64,000 nucleotides of DNA, from contig CM077831.1 of the NCBI GenBank assembly GCA_039720395.1, positions 31,411,695 through 31,475,694 of the forward strand, in the 5' to 3' direction. Shown here in pieces: positions 9,601 to 24,600 of this stretch. Source of the stretch: Liquidambar formosana. Lineage: Eukaryota; Streptophyta; Magnoliopsida; Saxifragales; Altingiaceae. Each line of letters begins with the position of its first letter. The first letter of the stretch is position 1. The translations under genes and the position numbers were made by a program. Under the pieces are notes generated by a model. That model saw only the letters and a program-made list of their open reading frames with translations, ran no database searches and was not told where the DNA came from.

Positions 9601-12600
9601 CCGTAGCATTCAGGAGTTTTACGCTATTATGACTGGTTTTTGGGATCAATTGGCTCTTACAGAACCAAAGGAACTGAGTGTGAACACTGTGTATTGTAAC
9701 TATAGGGAGGAACAACGCCTTGTTCAGTTTCTTATGGCTCTGCGCGATGAGTTTGAGGGTATTCGGGGCACCATACTTCATTGTACTCCTCTTCCTTCGG
9801 TTGATTCAGTAGTTAATGAATTATTGGCAGAGGAAACTCGTTTCAAATCCAAAAAGGGCTTGCTTCCTTTGCCTACTCCGTCAGTATTTGCAGTACCTCC
9901 CAAACCTCATACTAACACTCAAAATAGTCAACGATTGAAGGTAGCTGTTGATGAATGTAGTTTTTGTCATCAGAAGGGTCATTGGAAGGTACAGTGTCCC
10001 AAACTTTTGAACAAGCAAGCACCTATTTCCCATCAGCAGTCTTCTAATTCTCATCAGCCTTGGAAGAAGAATGGCCCTATGCATACAGCAGCAATTGCAC
10101 CGTCTACTGATGCACCGCTTGATCCCTCTTTGGTTGCACTCGCAGAACAGTTACAAAAGTATCTTGCTTCATCTCAGCCTAATGCCTTGTCTGTCAACTC
10201 CTCTATAGGTTTGTCCTCCTCTCCTCCAGGTATATCTCGATCCACTTGGGTTTTTGATTCAGGTGCCACTCATCATATGACTCATGATATCTCGTTATTT
10301 CTTTCTACTATTTCTCCATCATCTTCGATTACTGTTATGACTGCCAATGGTACCTCCATGCCTTTGGCAGGTGTTGGGTCCATTTCTACTTCTTATCTTT
10401 CTCTATCTGATGTTTATTGCATTCCCGAATTGTCTTTGAATTTGATTTCTGTTAGTCAACTTTCTGATGCTGGATATATTATTCGTTTTTCCTCTATGGG
10501 TTGTACTGTGCAGGATCCTCATTCCAGACAGCTGATTGGGACCGACCGTAAGATTGGTGGACTGTATGTGCTGGAGGAGTTGCATGTTCCTGCGTTAGCT
10601 GCTTCTACTATTGATTTGTCTTCTTTCCGTTTGAGTCCTAAGTCATCTAGTTTCTATTTATGGCATTCTCGTCTTGGACATGTTTCTAGTTCTCGTTTAA
10701 AGTATTTAATTTCTACTGGACTTTTAGGCAATTTGCAAAGTCATGATATTTCTTATTGTAGTGGTTGTAAACTTGCAAAATTTACTGCATTGCCTTTTAA
10801 TAAAAGTACTACTATTTCTTCTGCACCATTTGATCTTGTTCACTCTGATGTGTGGGGTCCTGCCCCTGTGACCACTAAAGGTGGATCTCGATATTATGTC
10901 TCTTTTATTGATGATTATAGTAGGTATTGTTGGGTTTATCTTATGAAACATCGATCTGATTTTCTCTCTATCTTTACTGCCTTTCGTGCTATGATTCATA
11001 CCCAATACTCTGCTGTTATTAAGTGTTTTCGATGTGATTTGGGAGGGGAATATAGAGACACTGATTTTCTACATCTGTTAACCTCTGATGGCACCATTCA
11101 GCGATCCTCATGTACTGATACTCCTGAACAAAATGGGGTTGCTGAGCGTAAGCATCGACATATTATGGAGACTGCCCGTTCTTTATTACTTTCTGCATCT
11201 GTCCCTAGTTCCTTTTGGGGGGAGGCTCTTCTTACTGCTGTATATCTTATAAATCGCATTCCCTCTATTATCACATCTAGCATCTCTCCATTTGCAAGTT
11301 TGCATGGTCAGTCTCCTGATTATCATACCTTACGTGTTTTTGGATGCACTTGCTTTGTTCTTTTACCCAAGGTTGCACGCACTAAGTTAGCTGCTCGCTC
11401 AGCTATGTGTGTGTTTCTTGGTTATGGTGATGGGCAAAAGGGTTATCGTTGTTATGATCCTATTGCTAAGAAACTGTATGTTTCTCGTCATGTAGTATTC
11501 CTTGAGCATATTCCTTTCTTTTCCATTCCCTCTGCTACCAATGTTGTTTCTAACTCTGATCTTATTTATCTTGATCCTTTTCCTGATATTGTTCCCTCTG
11601 ATTCTTATATTGGTGAATTAGTTTCCTCTGATATTCCATCTTCGTCTTCTTTGTCTGGTTCTCGTCCTCCTATTATTCATGTGTATTCTCGCAGGGTTCA
11701 AGCTCCTTCTCTTGCACATCCAGCTCCTTCCCATCCTTCGGCTGAGTCTTCTTCAACTCCTGGTGATGTGGATCTTCATACTCCTCGCTATCCTCGGCGC
11801 ATTCGTAAGTGTCCTAATCGTTATTCTCCTGATTCCTCTCATACTTGTTATTCTTCTGATTTTTGTTCTTTCTTATCTTCCATTCATTCTCTTTCTGAGC
11901 CTCTTTCCTATAAGGAGGCTGCTCTTGATCCTCTTTGGCAACAGGCTATGAATGAAGAACTTTCTGCTTTGCATAAGACCAACACTTGGGATCTCGTTGA
12001 CTTACCTATCGGTAAACGTGCTGTTGGTTGTCGCTGGGTTTATAAAATCAAAACAAAGGCGGATGGTTCTGTTGAACGATACAAAGCGCGCTTGGTTGCT
12101 AAAGGATATGCACAGGAATATGGTATTGACTATGAAGAAACTTTCGCTCCTGTTGCTAAAATGACCATTGTTCGCATTCTCATTGCTGTGGCTGTTGTTC
12201 GTCACTGGTCTCTTTCTCAGATGGATGTCAAAAATGCTTTTCTGAATGGTGATTTGTCTGAAGAAGTCTATATGGTTCCCCCTCCTGGTCTTGCTCATCC
12301 TCCGGGTCAAGTTTGCCACCTTCGCAAAGCTTTGTATGGATTGAAACAGGCCCCTCGAGCTTGGTTTGCTAAATTCTCTACTGTGGTTTGTGATTTGGGT
12401 TTTACCTCCAGTGCTCATGATTCTGCTTTGTTCCTTCGTTCTACTTCTGCTGGGCAAATAGTTCTTTTATTATATGTTGATGATATGCTTATTTCTGGTG
12501 ATGACACAACTGGGATTTCTCTTCTTAAAACTCAATTGCAACATCATTTTGAGATGAAGGATCTTGGTTCGCTTCGTTACTTTCTTAGCATTGAGGTCGC

Positions 12601-15600
12601 TTCGTCTCCCCAAGGGTATCTTCTCTCCCAGTCCAAGTATGCTGCTGATGTTATTGCACGTGCTCCACTTTCTGATTCTCGGACTGTTGATACTCCTATT
12701 GAGCTTAATGTTCATTTTACATCTACTGATGGTGTTCCCCTGACAGATCCTAATCTGTATCGAGTGCTCGTTGGTAGTCTAGTTTATCTCACTGTGACTC
12801 GCCCTGACATTGCCTATGCTGTGCATATTGTTAGTCAGTTTGTTTCTGTTCCGACTTCAGTTCATTGGGCTGCCCTTCTTCGTATCTTACGTTATCTTCG
12901 TGGCTCTCTTCACCAGAGTTTGTTGTTTTCCTCTACTTCCTCCTTAGAGCTTCGAGCCTTTTCTGATGCTGATTGGGCTGGTGATGCTATGGATCGTCGC
13001 TCTACTACTGGCTTTTGTGTCTTTCTGGGTGACTCTTTGGTTTCTTGGCGGAGTAAGAAACAAAGTGTTGTTGCTCGTTCCTCTGCTGAAGCCGAGTATC
13101 GCGCTATGGCTACTACTACTGCTGAAATTGTTTGGTTGCGTTGGTTGCTTACTGATTTGGGTGTTCCCTCTTTATCTCCTACTCCAATGTATTGCGACAA
13201 CAAGAGTGCTATTCAGATTGCGCACAACTCTGTCTTTCATGAACGCACTAAGCATATCGAGATTGACTGTCATTTTGTGCGCCATCATCTTCAGCTGGGC
13301 ACTCTCTCTCTGCCTTTTATTACTTCCACCATGCAGTTGGCTGACTTCTTTACTAAGTCGCACACCATCATGCGCTTCCGGTTTTTGCTTGGCAAACTCT
13401 CGATGCTTCCCACGGTCACATCATGAGTTTGAGGGAGGGTGTTAGGATATATTTGTATATTTGTATATATTGAGGGGTATTGTTGGTATTTCTCTAGTAT
13501 AGGGTTTTAGTATTTTATATACCTTGTATTGTTCAGATTGAATAAGATGAATTCGTAGCTTTTCAACAAAGCTTACAGAGATTATTTTACGTTTGGTGCT
13601 TAGTGTAATGTCAACACTTTATGAATTGATGCCAAACTCCTGTGAGGCTTGTATGGTAGGAGAGGATTGGTATGCAGTTAAAACTAATGCAACCAAGGAG
13701 TAGTAATACATGCAATATTTTGCAACTAAACCTAGTAGTAAAATTTTTCAATTTTATTTTGTGAAGATTTTAGATGCTAAAATAATATATGATGAGGTCC
13801 CTTTATGAACCATGAACCATGAAGGCTATGTTAAAAAGTAGGAAAATATTATACCATTAGTAAATGTAAGACATGATCATGATCTCCTTGTAACAGTATA
13901 GGCAATGAAGATAACCTTTTGGTATATGCCTTATGTTAATGCACTCTTGGTTTACTCTGCTGCAGCATATTTTAATAGCCATCTGACTCATTTTTATGCA
14001 GGTACTGCTGGAGCTGAAAGTATTGCTCCAGAATTAAGAGTTAATCCTGGAAATTCTTCTTTGAGAGCAAAACTGATGTCTATCTTCTGCCGGTCTATTA
14101 CAGCAGCAAACAGTTTTCCATCAACTCTGCAGTGCATTTTCGGCTGCATATATGGTAAGCAGCATATTTTCTGTTCAATAAGATTTGACGAAATTTGGTA
14201 TGGTTCCTTTCAAAACCTGGGTGTGTTCCTATTGGAAGATTAGTTAGTCAATTATTGCTATTGGATTGCTGACAGTGACATTCTTTATTTTAATAGATTT
14301 TTTGTTTTTCACTGAGGATGATTTAAGTCCCAAAAAATGTGCAAAAAGTGTCTTTTGTATTATTCCTTGAAGGTAGGGGTATGATTAGTACAAAAGAAGA
14401 TAAAGAAGGGAACATGGCCCTACTACCTAAGTTCTTTCGGTATGAAGTTTGCTGCTGACTTCTATATCTCTGCACATCTGATGATTGTGAATGAGTAGTG
14501 ACATTGTTCCTGTGCAAAAAGTCAAACCTTGCATTGAAAAAGCTCTGCTGCCAAATTTTTTTTGGAGTTTTGGGCATACTTTGATCTAATGGCAATAGCT
14601 GAATCCCCCTCAACAATCAACTGAGAGAGCCTTAAATTAAAAGCCTTTCTCAATCCCTCCTGAATAGCCAGCAATTCCTCTTTCAAAGCAATACCTTCCT
14701 CAGCAGGAAGGGAGAATTCAAACACTATCTCTCCCTTGCAATCTCTAAAATGCCCCCAATACCCAACTAGCTTGGGTTCCCAAGCGAGCAACCATCAAAA
14801 TTAAACTTAATGTAGCCACTAGGAGAAGGATCCCAAACCGACATATAACAAACCATCTGTTTGACTGGCATACAAATAGCCTTCTAGTCCTTCAAAATAC
14901 TCCTCAGAGATAACGTCAATAGTTGGAGAGACCGAAGCCACTAAGAAGCAAGGAACATATTCTATCCCATATAATCTCCCTCGGAGAATATCTCTGGTAA
15001 AAAAAAAATGACTTTTTTTTTTTCCAATCAACAAACGTATTCAGACATTTAGGTAAACCTTTTAAGACTTATTAATATTTTCTGCATTTGAGACCTTAGA
15101 AAGATTTCTACTATGCCATTGTGTATGGTAAATTGACAGCTGAAGTAATTAATTAAGAAATATATATGCAGAGCTTGCAAAACAATTTTAAATGGAGTTG
15201 TTATAACTTGATCTTCTTTAGACCTAGGCGTATTTTATTGTTTGCTGGTTTATGAATTTGGATTATTGTTTTTTCAATCATGTAGCGTCATATTTGCATG
15301 TAACTTCACATATGTTTTATGTTCATGAAATTTTGATGGCCGCACTTTTCTTTATTGAGCCTATATGTAGATGGCTTTAATTGTATCATTAATACTTGAA
15401 AAATCATACTCAAGTTGTTGGTTTTCTATAAATTGTGATACACTGTTTATTCTAATCTTTATGGTTCATTTAAATAATGGTGCCACGGATTTTTAATTTC
15501 CAATTTCTTGTTGAAAATATGGTAGAATGTTGATTTCTTTTTTGGTCTGTTGAAATTTTGGAATCTGATAGGAACTGGTACCACCTCAAGGTTGAAGCAG

Positions 15601-18600
15601 TTGGGAATGGAATTCACCGTCTGGGTGTTTAAGCATGTAAGTCCTTATGATTTGGCTTTGGATTTTAATTTTAGCTTTTAAGTACTTTTACGGAAGTGAC
15701 GCCTCTCGAATGAGAAAAGAATGGAGCTTTGATCAAATTTCTTTATCAATGTTATAGTAGTAGACATGTGAGTTTGTGTCTGTGTTTGTTTATAATCCTT
15801 TCTCTTTGTGCCTTTTGGTTTTTACAAATAGATTCACTGTAACAGAAGACCACTTAGATCAGACAAACTGCTTGGGAGGATTTGCATTATGTTGCAGTTG
15901 TACTTTTGTTACACACTTCACTCTATAACCCATTACCAATACCATAGGATAGTTTTTTGTTTTAGTGAAGGACTAACGATTTTAGCTCACAGTAAGTTGC
16001 TAAATCCACACATATTGGATTGATCTTTATCTCTCTAGAAAACGTTTTAGAAAACTAGGATTTGGAGAAGCGCATGTTCGAAAAAGCTGTAGAAGAAACT
16101 GTTTAAGAGTAGTTTATTTTGTTCCACATGGTCTGCCATGACCTTCTTGGAAGGGTCCTCATCCTTAAATGTTTTCTTCCGATATATTTTAAATCCTTGG
16201 GGATGGAAATGTTTTGTGGAAAATTTTGTTTGAAAAATTGTTTTTTCATTTTATATATCAAATCCATATGGATTATGTCATGCTTGTTTGTGATATCCAT
16301 TGTCACATGAAGACTTTCAGTCAAGAGAGTTTGGACTTGTCTTGAGATAGTTTGAGGTTTATCGGCAACTCATGGCTTGTCACAAGAGAGCTGTGAGTTA
16401 TTATTATTATTATTATTATTATTAAAGTTGGAAGTGAGCTATCGGTTTTAGAGTGGGAGCATAACCTAATATCAGAGGTTCATGCAACTTTGGGGAATTT
16501 CAATTAAAAAGAAATATAAATGTTTTTGGTTCTTCCCATAATTTGCACAACAGGCCCTGTAGCATAAGTTTATGATCCTTGTGGAACTAGAATTGTGTTA
16601 GAAAATTTCATTGCCTCATAATAGTTTCACAATGGCCTGTCTCTGGCCCCGCTTAATATCAGTTTGCTGGAAGTTATCTTCCTTTAAAAAAGGAATATGC
16701 GAGGCTGTTCTCACACAATTCTGTTTGCTGTTTGTATGCTAAGAGTCATCATTTATTACAAGTAGACTGGGAAGAAACTACTCGATTCCAGTAAGATAGG
16801 TGTTTTCATACATGATAATACCGGATCTTCTGGAGCATAATTTCCCAACTAACGTTCTTAGTTAATTTATGTTACTTTTCAATTTCTAACTTTTATTTTG
16901 TCATTTCATGTTGGCATTAACTTTGTAAACACATTATAAAATAGTTGTTTGACATTTTTCCCGGTGTCATTTTTTATTATATAATGCAGGCAAGAATTGA
17001 TCAGCTGAAGCTTATGGGCCCTTTTATACTGAATGGAATTCTGAAATCACTTGATGGCTATTCTACATCAGAATCAGGTCCACTCTAATGCCATCTAATT
17101 TATTTGAACTTTGTTCTTCTTTCGTAGATGTAATCTGATAAGAATTGTTACTCAATCTGGTGATCTAAATAACTACAATCACTCAGATATTATTGCTAAG
17201 GACACCAAAACCTTTTCTTTTCAAGCAATTGGACTGCTTGCACAGCGCATGCCTCAACTTTTCAGGTATTTTACCTATGTATGCTGCTCTCTGCTAGCTT
17301 AATCCCCTTTTTTTCCGATTCATTATTTTGAAGCCCTTTGTCACTCTTCCCAGGGATAAGATTGACATGGCTGTTCGGCTTTTTGATGCTTTGAAGTTGG
17401 AGGCTCAGTCTCTTCGCCTCATTGTTCAGGAAGCAACCAATTCCCTTGCAAACGCATACAAGGTATGTTAGTTTCACCCCATTTGGTTGAGTAATATTTT
17501 GAAGTTCTTTCTGTGTCATGTGATCATTTGGTCATGAAGCTACTCTTTGTTGTGGCTTCTCTAGCAAGTTATTTCTAGTTAGGTAGGATGTTTTATTCCT
17601 TGTTGATGTACTCTCGCTTCAGTGGAAGGTCTAAAAAACTATTTATTTACTAGTGAAAAACAAATGGATTTACCATTATATGAAGGTCTATGATTAAATA
17701 TTTAATGCTTTTGAAAAAATATATGCATATGTATATATTTATCAAATGGTTATTTTTAACAAAATGAAGAGCAGAAATATAAAATTGTCTTATAGCAGAA
17801 ATTACTGCCTTCTGAATCCGTTCATTACACAATCTTACCCTTCAGATAACTTCAGATGTTAAATTGTTAGACCTTTGCTCATTGCTTGTAGAGCCCAATA
17901 GAAAAAAATCAGGGAGTCTACTTTATAGTTAGGCAATATGGAGTATAAGGGAAGGACTTAAAATTGCATGGAATCTGAAGTTTGATAAACTTTTAGTGGA
18001 GTCAGATTGGGAACCTGCGGTTCATCTAGTTTTAACCGGTTATCCCACAAATCACCCCTCTTGCCCATTGGCCCAATTATCCAAGATTGTAGAGAATATT
18101 TAGCCAGAGACTGAAGTTGTCAACTATACCACTCTTAGGGAGGGTATGCTGACTTCTTAGTTAACTAAGGCTATTCCAAACCTGATGCAAACATCTTCGC
18201 TATGCCTCCTTCTGGGCTGGGGAAGCCTCATTCTGTCTGACCCAAAAAAAAAAAAAAGAAGACGCGGCACCATTGATAAGCATTTTTTTTTTTTTGCATG
18301 AAAATATTTGTTACCCTTTCTGTGTGGTTTTCGTTTTATTAGAATTCTATAACTTCTATAGTTGATCTCTCTTGTACGAAGGCTGATTGATTTCCAAATG
18401 ACAATCCTGTTCTATGCTGTACTCTTTGCTCAAATTACTCTCTTCTGTCGTTTCATAATTTTAAGTTTTACACTTATCTTAATACAATTCAGCTTACTGA
18501 TAAAAACATATATTTTGTTTCCTGGAAAAGTAATCCACCTTTGCTCTACTGTGCTTTCGAGCTAGATCTTCATAATTTTAGTATTTTATGATCTACCATT

Positions 18601-21600
18601 TATATTTTTACTTTAATATTTTTTTGACTCATGGTCCTTTTATGCTGCCGTCTTTAATTTTAAAACTGGTTTTTTTATCTGAACATCAGGGAGCACCGAC
18701 AACCGTGTTAAAAGATTTGGAGACACTACTGCTGAAAAATTCGCAAGTGGTATTGTCCTTTTACAGTGTGTGTGTGTGTTTGCTTAACTTTTCATTGTTC
18801 TTTACTTGGAAGTTTCTGATTAATGTTCACAGAGAGTTTCAATTTCTTTAATAAATTTGTACTCCACAAAGGAAACTTATTTTCTTGGTGCTGACCAGGA
18901 ACAAAGTGAAGTACGTTTCTGTGCTGTGAGGTGGGCAACATCTTTGTTTGATTTGCAACATTGCCCAAGTCGATTTATTTGTATGCTTGGGGCAGCGGAT
19001 TCTAAGTTGGATATAAGGTAGGTAAGCATTTTGTATGTCTAATTTAGTGTTTATGTCTTATGATAGGCTTCAGAATGGCACATTAACCAGAACTGACCTC
19101 TTTTTTAGACGATTACTAGGCACAAGCCTAGTCAGCACTTTAAGAATCCATTGAATCTAGAAGATTAGCAGGCTTAAATGCAAGAATTGGCCGCAAATTC
19201 TCTCTAGATATCTCTAGATATGGCATACTGCCTGCTATTTTTGTTGGTGAGGATCCTGCACACACTATGTAACAACATGCACTGCAACTGTAATATCAAG
19301 CCATGTCACTTCAACCAAGCAAGAAACTATGGTTGTTGACAGTAATTACAAGGTTCAATAAAAGAAATGGATAAAATCATGCTACATTAATTAATGTTAA
19401 GTTTCCAACTTAAAAGCCTAAGCTTATAGGTGGAGGGCTCAAACAGGTATATGAAGACATGCTAAATTCGATATTTAATCGATGTGGGATGTGGTATATT
19501 TCCAACACTCCCCCTCACGTGCAGGCCTTACAAGATAGAAACGGGCCTGTCACGTGGACAATAAAGATGGGCTTGCAAATGAACGGCCCAAGAACGACAT
19601 GCTTTGATACCATGTTAAGTTTCCAACCTAAAAGCCTAAGCTTATAAGTGGAGGGCTCAAACAGGTATATGAAGACATGTTAAATTTGATATTTAATCGA
19701 TGTAGGATGTGGTATATTTCCAACAATTAATATCATAATTTTTTTTTTTGATGAAGTAAAGGTATATTAATAACAAAAGGCTTAGCCCAAGTACATAAGA
19801 CATATACAAGCACCAAGGAAAGACCCCTCTAAATGTTAAAGGCATCTACAAAAGGAACAAAAGAATGCTTACAAGTATTAAAATAGTTAGAATGCCAAAG
19901 AAAGAGATTCATAATCAATATCATAATTTTTTTTAATCAGCAACAAAGAAACAATATTATTAATAAATTGAAAAGGAGAGGTACAAGTGGAGGACAAGAA
20001 GTCCATCTAAAGCCCTAAGTAGATTAAACCAAATAACTGAATAAAATATAACTATAGTCAGTGAACATACTAATGAAATGAACTCAAACTAAACATATCA
20101 GTTTGATGCTCAATCTAACACGTGAAAAATCTTGTCTTATATTTTTTAAAATTTGTAAAATTAATAGTGTGATTTCCGTATTCTATGAATCACAGAAAGT
20201 ACAAAAAATGCATAATAGAATGATATTTTAACTTGAAATAAAATTAAAACATGAGAGCTTTTTCTAATGGTAATACTAGTTACTCTCTCTTCATTCCTAA
20301 TTGTCAAGGTTTTTCATTCAAGGCAGAGAATCACACTCTTTTGAATGGCTTAAGGTTGGTTAGGAGACTTGAGCTTTGGGACTTTTAAGTAGAGGATGAT
20401 TATCTGTTGGATGTCTATACTATCATATAAAGGGAAGATGAGTGTTACTGTGTGCACAATTCTGTTCCACAATTATCCCCCATTATTATATTATAAAAAT
20501 ATAAAAAAACAAAGGTTACAATGCTAATAGTATTCTAATTTGAACTTGTTAGAGAAATTACCACATCCCACATTGTCTATATATTGGGTTTGACATGACT
20601 TCATATACATGCTGGGGCCCTCCATTTAACAACTTAGGCTATTAGGTTAAACTTAACATGGTATCAAAGCATGTCGTTCTTGGGCCATTTTGTTTGTGAG
20701 ACCGTCTTTGTTGTCTACGTAATAGGGGCGCCTTGTTAGGCCTACATGTGAGGGAAAGTATTGGAAAAATTACCACATCCCACATTGCCCAAATATTGGT
20801 TTCGACATGACTTCATATACTTGTTGGGGCCCTCCACCTAACAGATTAGGCTCATCGGTTGGAAACTGGACAGAACTCAAATAAACTACCCACTAGCCAT
20901 GGTTTTCTCCTCTATTATAGTAGGATATCTAAGATTATTGTGCGCACATATACATTGTGTGTGTCACGACATCTAGTTGCTAGACATATTAGGGTCCTCT
21001 TTCCTTGGGTTCATTATCGTCAAAGGGGGAGGCAAACTTCCTTGCAAAAAGTGGGGCTAATATGTTGGAAATTTTTATGGAACACTTCTATCCACCTTGG
21101 GGCACTTTTTGGATTTGTTTGTGTGTCTACATGTATATAATTTGTTTTTGTTCATAGATTTTTGGTCTCTTCTGTTCAGGATTTCTCATCCTCACCTTTT
21201 GTGCTCTTCTTTTGTTCTGTGATGTGCTTGTTTCTATCAAAAAAGGAAAAAAAATGGTATGGAATTTTGAAATCGTATCATTTGAATTCCATGTGATAAT
21301 CAAATTCTTAATATATTGTTGTAATTATTTTATGAATTGCTAAGAAATACTGATCATGTTATGTTTTGACATGGTCTCTCTGATTACTCCAGTATTTCCC
21401 GTATCATTTTGAGTACCTTTTATCAGTCTCCATATATGAAGAAGATTTAGCTTTCTTGCGTACTTCTTTTTTCTGTTATTTTATTTAATAAATAAAGTTC
21501 CTGCTCTCTTTTCTTTTCTTTTCTTTAGGGAAATGGCACTTGAAGGTCTAGTTCTTGTTAAAGATGAATGGCGAACTATGAACCAAAATCTTGATCTTAA

Positions 21601-24600
21601 ATACCCCAAACTTGGAGACATGATAAATTATATTCTTAAGCAGCAGCCCAAGTTGTTAGATTCGACTGATACGCGGGAACAAAAGCTTCTGTTTCCATCA
21701 AAAATGTATGTGGTTATGATTAAATTTTTGTTGAAGTGCTTTGAGGGAGAGTTAGAGCAAAACAACTCTTTAGGAAGAGCATCTGAATTTCAGTCATCGG
21801 TGGAAACAATGTGTTTATTGTTAGAACATGCTATGGCATTTGAAGGCTCTGTTGAGTTGCATGCCAATGCTTCCAAGGCCTTGATTGCAATTGGATCTCA
21901 TATTCCAGAGGTTGGTTACCACAGAGCTCTCATGCGTGATTGCTTTTTGTTCAGTTTCTTTCTCATTGGCACATTTTTCTTTCCTGACACATTGTTGCCC
22001 GTTATAGATGATAGCATCACGCTATGCACTAAAAATTTCATTCTTAAAGCAATTACTGGGACATGTGGACTTAGATACTCGTGAATCTGCTGCACGCTTA
22101 CTTGGAATAGCTTCCTCTGCTCTTCCTACCTCCGATTCATCTGATCTTATTTGCGATCTAATTTCCTCAGTTAATGGAACACACAAATTAAGGTTTGTAG
22201 TCTGTGCTTTCTAAAGAATGTTATGTCTGCAATAGTGAGTTTCTTAAAATTGTTTTTGCAGTGTATAGTAATCATAGAGTTTCTGATTCAAGGGTGGACT
22301 CAAATGTATTCTTCAGGTTTGAGACACAGCATGGAGCAATATGTGCAATAGGTTATGTTACTGCAGATTTTATGTCTAGAACTCCTAGTGTAAGTTATAT
22401 AAATTTCTATTTATTTCTTAATCTTTTTTGGTGATAGTTTCACTTTTATTTATTGACATGGGAGTTTGTACCTAAACTAAGTTACAAGTTGTTCAATACT
22501 AATAAACTGCGATGCAGGTGTTCGTCCGGTGTTCCTAAATCAATGTACAAAACCCATAATTTTTTACCTTGCAAATTTTTTAAACTAGGAGTGTACTTCC
22601 TACCTAGACAAAGGGATTAACCGATTAACTATCGCACCATTAAAAAAAAAAAAAAAAAGGAAAAAAAAAAAAGGGATTAACAATCTAAATTGTTATAGAG
22701 GTGTGTGGTGGCTCTTTGGTTCCTCATTGAATCTAGGACAAAAATGTTGTAGAATTTTACTTCATTAAAAAAAAAAAAGAAAAGAAGAAGTTTTTCAACT
22801 TGTGACAAGCTCAACCGTGATAATCTTTTATCTCTGCAGAATTTGGTCCTTAAACGTTACTTATCTCATTCAGTTCTGGGGAAATAGAAAGGAAAAGGTT
22901 TATGATAACTCTGGCTGTTCATGAAAGGAACTTATTCCGTTGTAACTTTTGTAGACATCTTGTTTATATTTGTTTTCATGCTCAAGATCGGCGAACGATG
23001 TGGCTAACAATTTAGCCAATAATTTTGGGATGTTTGACGTAGTGGTGTTTTTGGCTACACTGTTTTGCTCTATCTTTGCAGGTTATCATATATTTCTGTT
23101 GATTGAAACTTTGTGCCATTTTCCTTTACTTTTGTATCAAAATGCGATTTACTATGTTTGATTACTATTAAAGTTCTATTTACACTTTAGCGTTTATGTA
23201 TTAAAGAGTATCTGATATTCATTTTTTATTTTTTCTACAGATCCCCGAGACATTTCAGAATACCGTTAAATGCCTGGTAGACATTGTTAATTCGGAGACT
23301 GCAGTATTGGCCTCTGTTGCAATGCAAGCACTAGGTCATATTGGTCTGCGTGTTCCATTGCCTCCACTGGTTCATGATTCTAGTTCAGGTAAATTTTTTA
23401 TATTTCTTGTTAAAGGTTATGAACAGCTAAAAATGTACATGTCATACATATGCACGAAGGGGATGAATCACACTTGCCATTGTTTAAAATGCAGCTTCCA
23501 TTTTGATGGTTTTACATGAAAAGTTGAGCAAGCTACTCTCCGGTGATGACATTAAAGCAATTCAGACAATTGTTATCTCACTGGGACATATCTGTGTAAA
23601 GGAAACATCATCTGCACATCTAAATATTGTCCTTGATTTGATTTTCAGTCTGTGCAGGTCAAAGGTGGGTGTGAATTTTTGTTTTATCATTCATGTTTGT
23701 AAATATTGCAGTGATCTGTAATACGGTCTTTTATCACATATGTGGATGGTACATGCAAGTGGACAAAATTGTAATGTCTGCAGGGTTTGGAGTTGTGTAG
23801 GTTGAGGATATTCTGTTTGCTGCTGGGGAGGCTCTCTCTTTTTTGTGGGGTGGTGTTCCTGTGACGGCTGATGTGATTCTCAAAACTAACTATATTTCAC
23901 TTTCCATGACTTCAAACTTTCTTACGGGGGTTGTGAGCTCATCTCTGTCAAGATATGGCTCTAATGGAGAAAGTGAAGGCAACGAAGATTGCCATGTCAT
24001 GGTCAGAGATGCAATAACTCGAAAGCTTTTTGATGTGCTTCTGTACAGTAGCAGAAAAGAAGAGCGCTGTGCTGGGGTTGTCTGGCTATTATCACTAACA
24101 ATTTATTGTGGTCAGCATCCAACCATCCAGCAATTGCTTCCTGAAATTCAGGTTTGTCGTTAGTTCTTTAAATAACTATGAGCAACATATTTTATCACCT
24201 TTTTCCACTTTATATTAAGTTACGATATGCATGTGTCCATATCATTTCCATTTCCATTTCCCTGTTTCAATGCCAAAATTTTCACCTCGTTTTTTTAAAA
24301 GAACCAATGCACTATGTTTTTTTTCCCACTAATTTCCTTTCAATTTATATATAGGTAAAGCTGATTTTTTTCTTTCATAGACAATTGTACAAGAAATGTG
24401 AATTTAGTAGGTTCCTTTTTCAATTTGGTAGGTGGTTAATAATATGTTCAAAAAGAAATAACAAAATGAGATTGATATGATGATTATTTTGATATATTAT
24501 AAGAAATAACATGACCTATATTGCTGTATATTTAGTCCTGCACTTTCCACTTAAAATTGTATTATTACAATGTATTTGTATCAATATCATTTCCATTTGC

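Larger units (their letters stand above)
8547..13577 (+). mobile_element. Intact Ty1/copia LTR retrotransposon in ECM29 intron 7
   Basis: The element is 5031 bp, in the same orientation as the host gene. It has two 138-bp LTRs, TGTTAGGATATA...GCTTACA, which I read as identical base for base. A tRNA-Met-type primer site, an untranslated leader, one uninterrupted gag-pol frame and a purine tract follow in the expected order. Identical LTRs and the open frame imply a very recent insertion. The five bases outside the LTRs (ACGTT and GAGAT) do not match, so no TSD is visible. Confidence 0.96.

Noticed and set aside
9455..13363. Many ORFs antisense to or out of frame with gag-pol
   Set aside because: They are shadows of the 1399-codon frame.
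16103..16324. Overlapping ORFs on both strands in ECM29 intron 9
   Set aside because: AT-rich intron sequence with no protein similarity or repeat ends.
17101..17187. Earlier start for ECM29 exon 11 after TCGTAG or GATAAG
   Set aside because: Those acceptors put the exon out of phase or create a stop; ACTCAG at 17181-17186 restores the ECM29 sequence.
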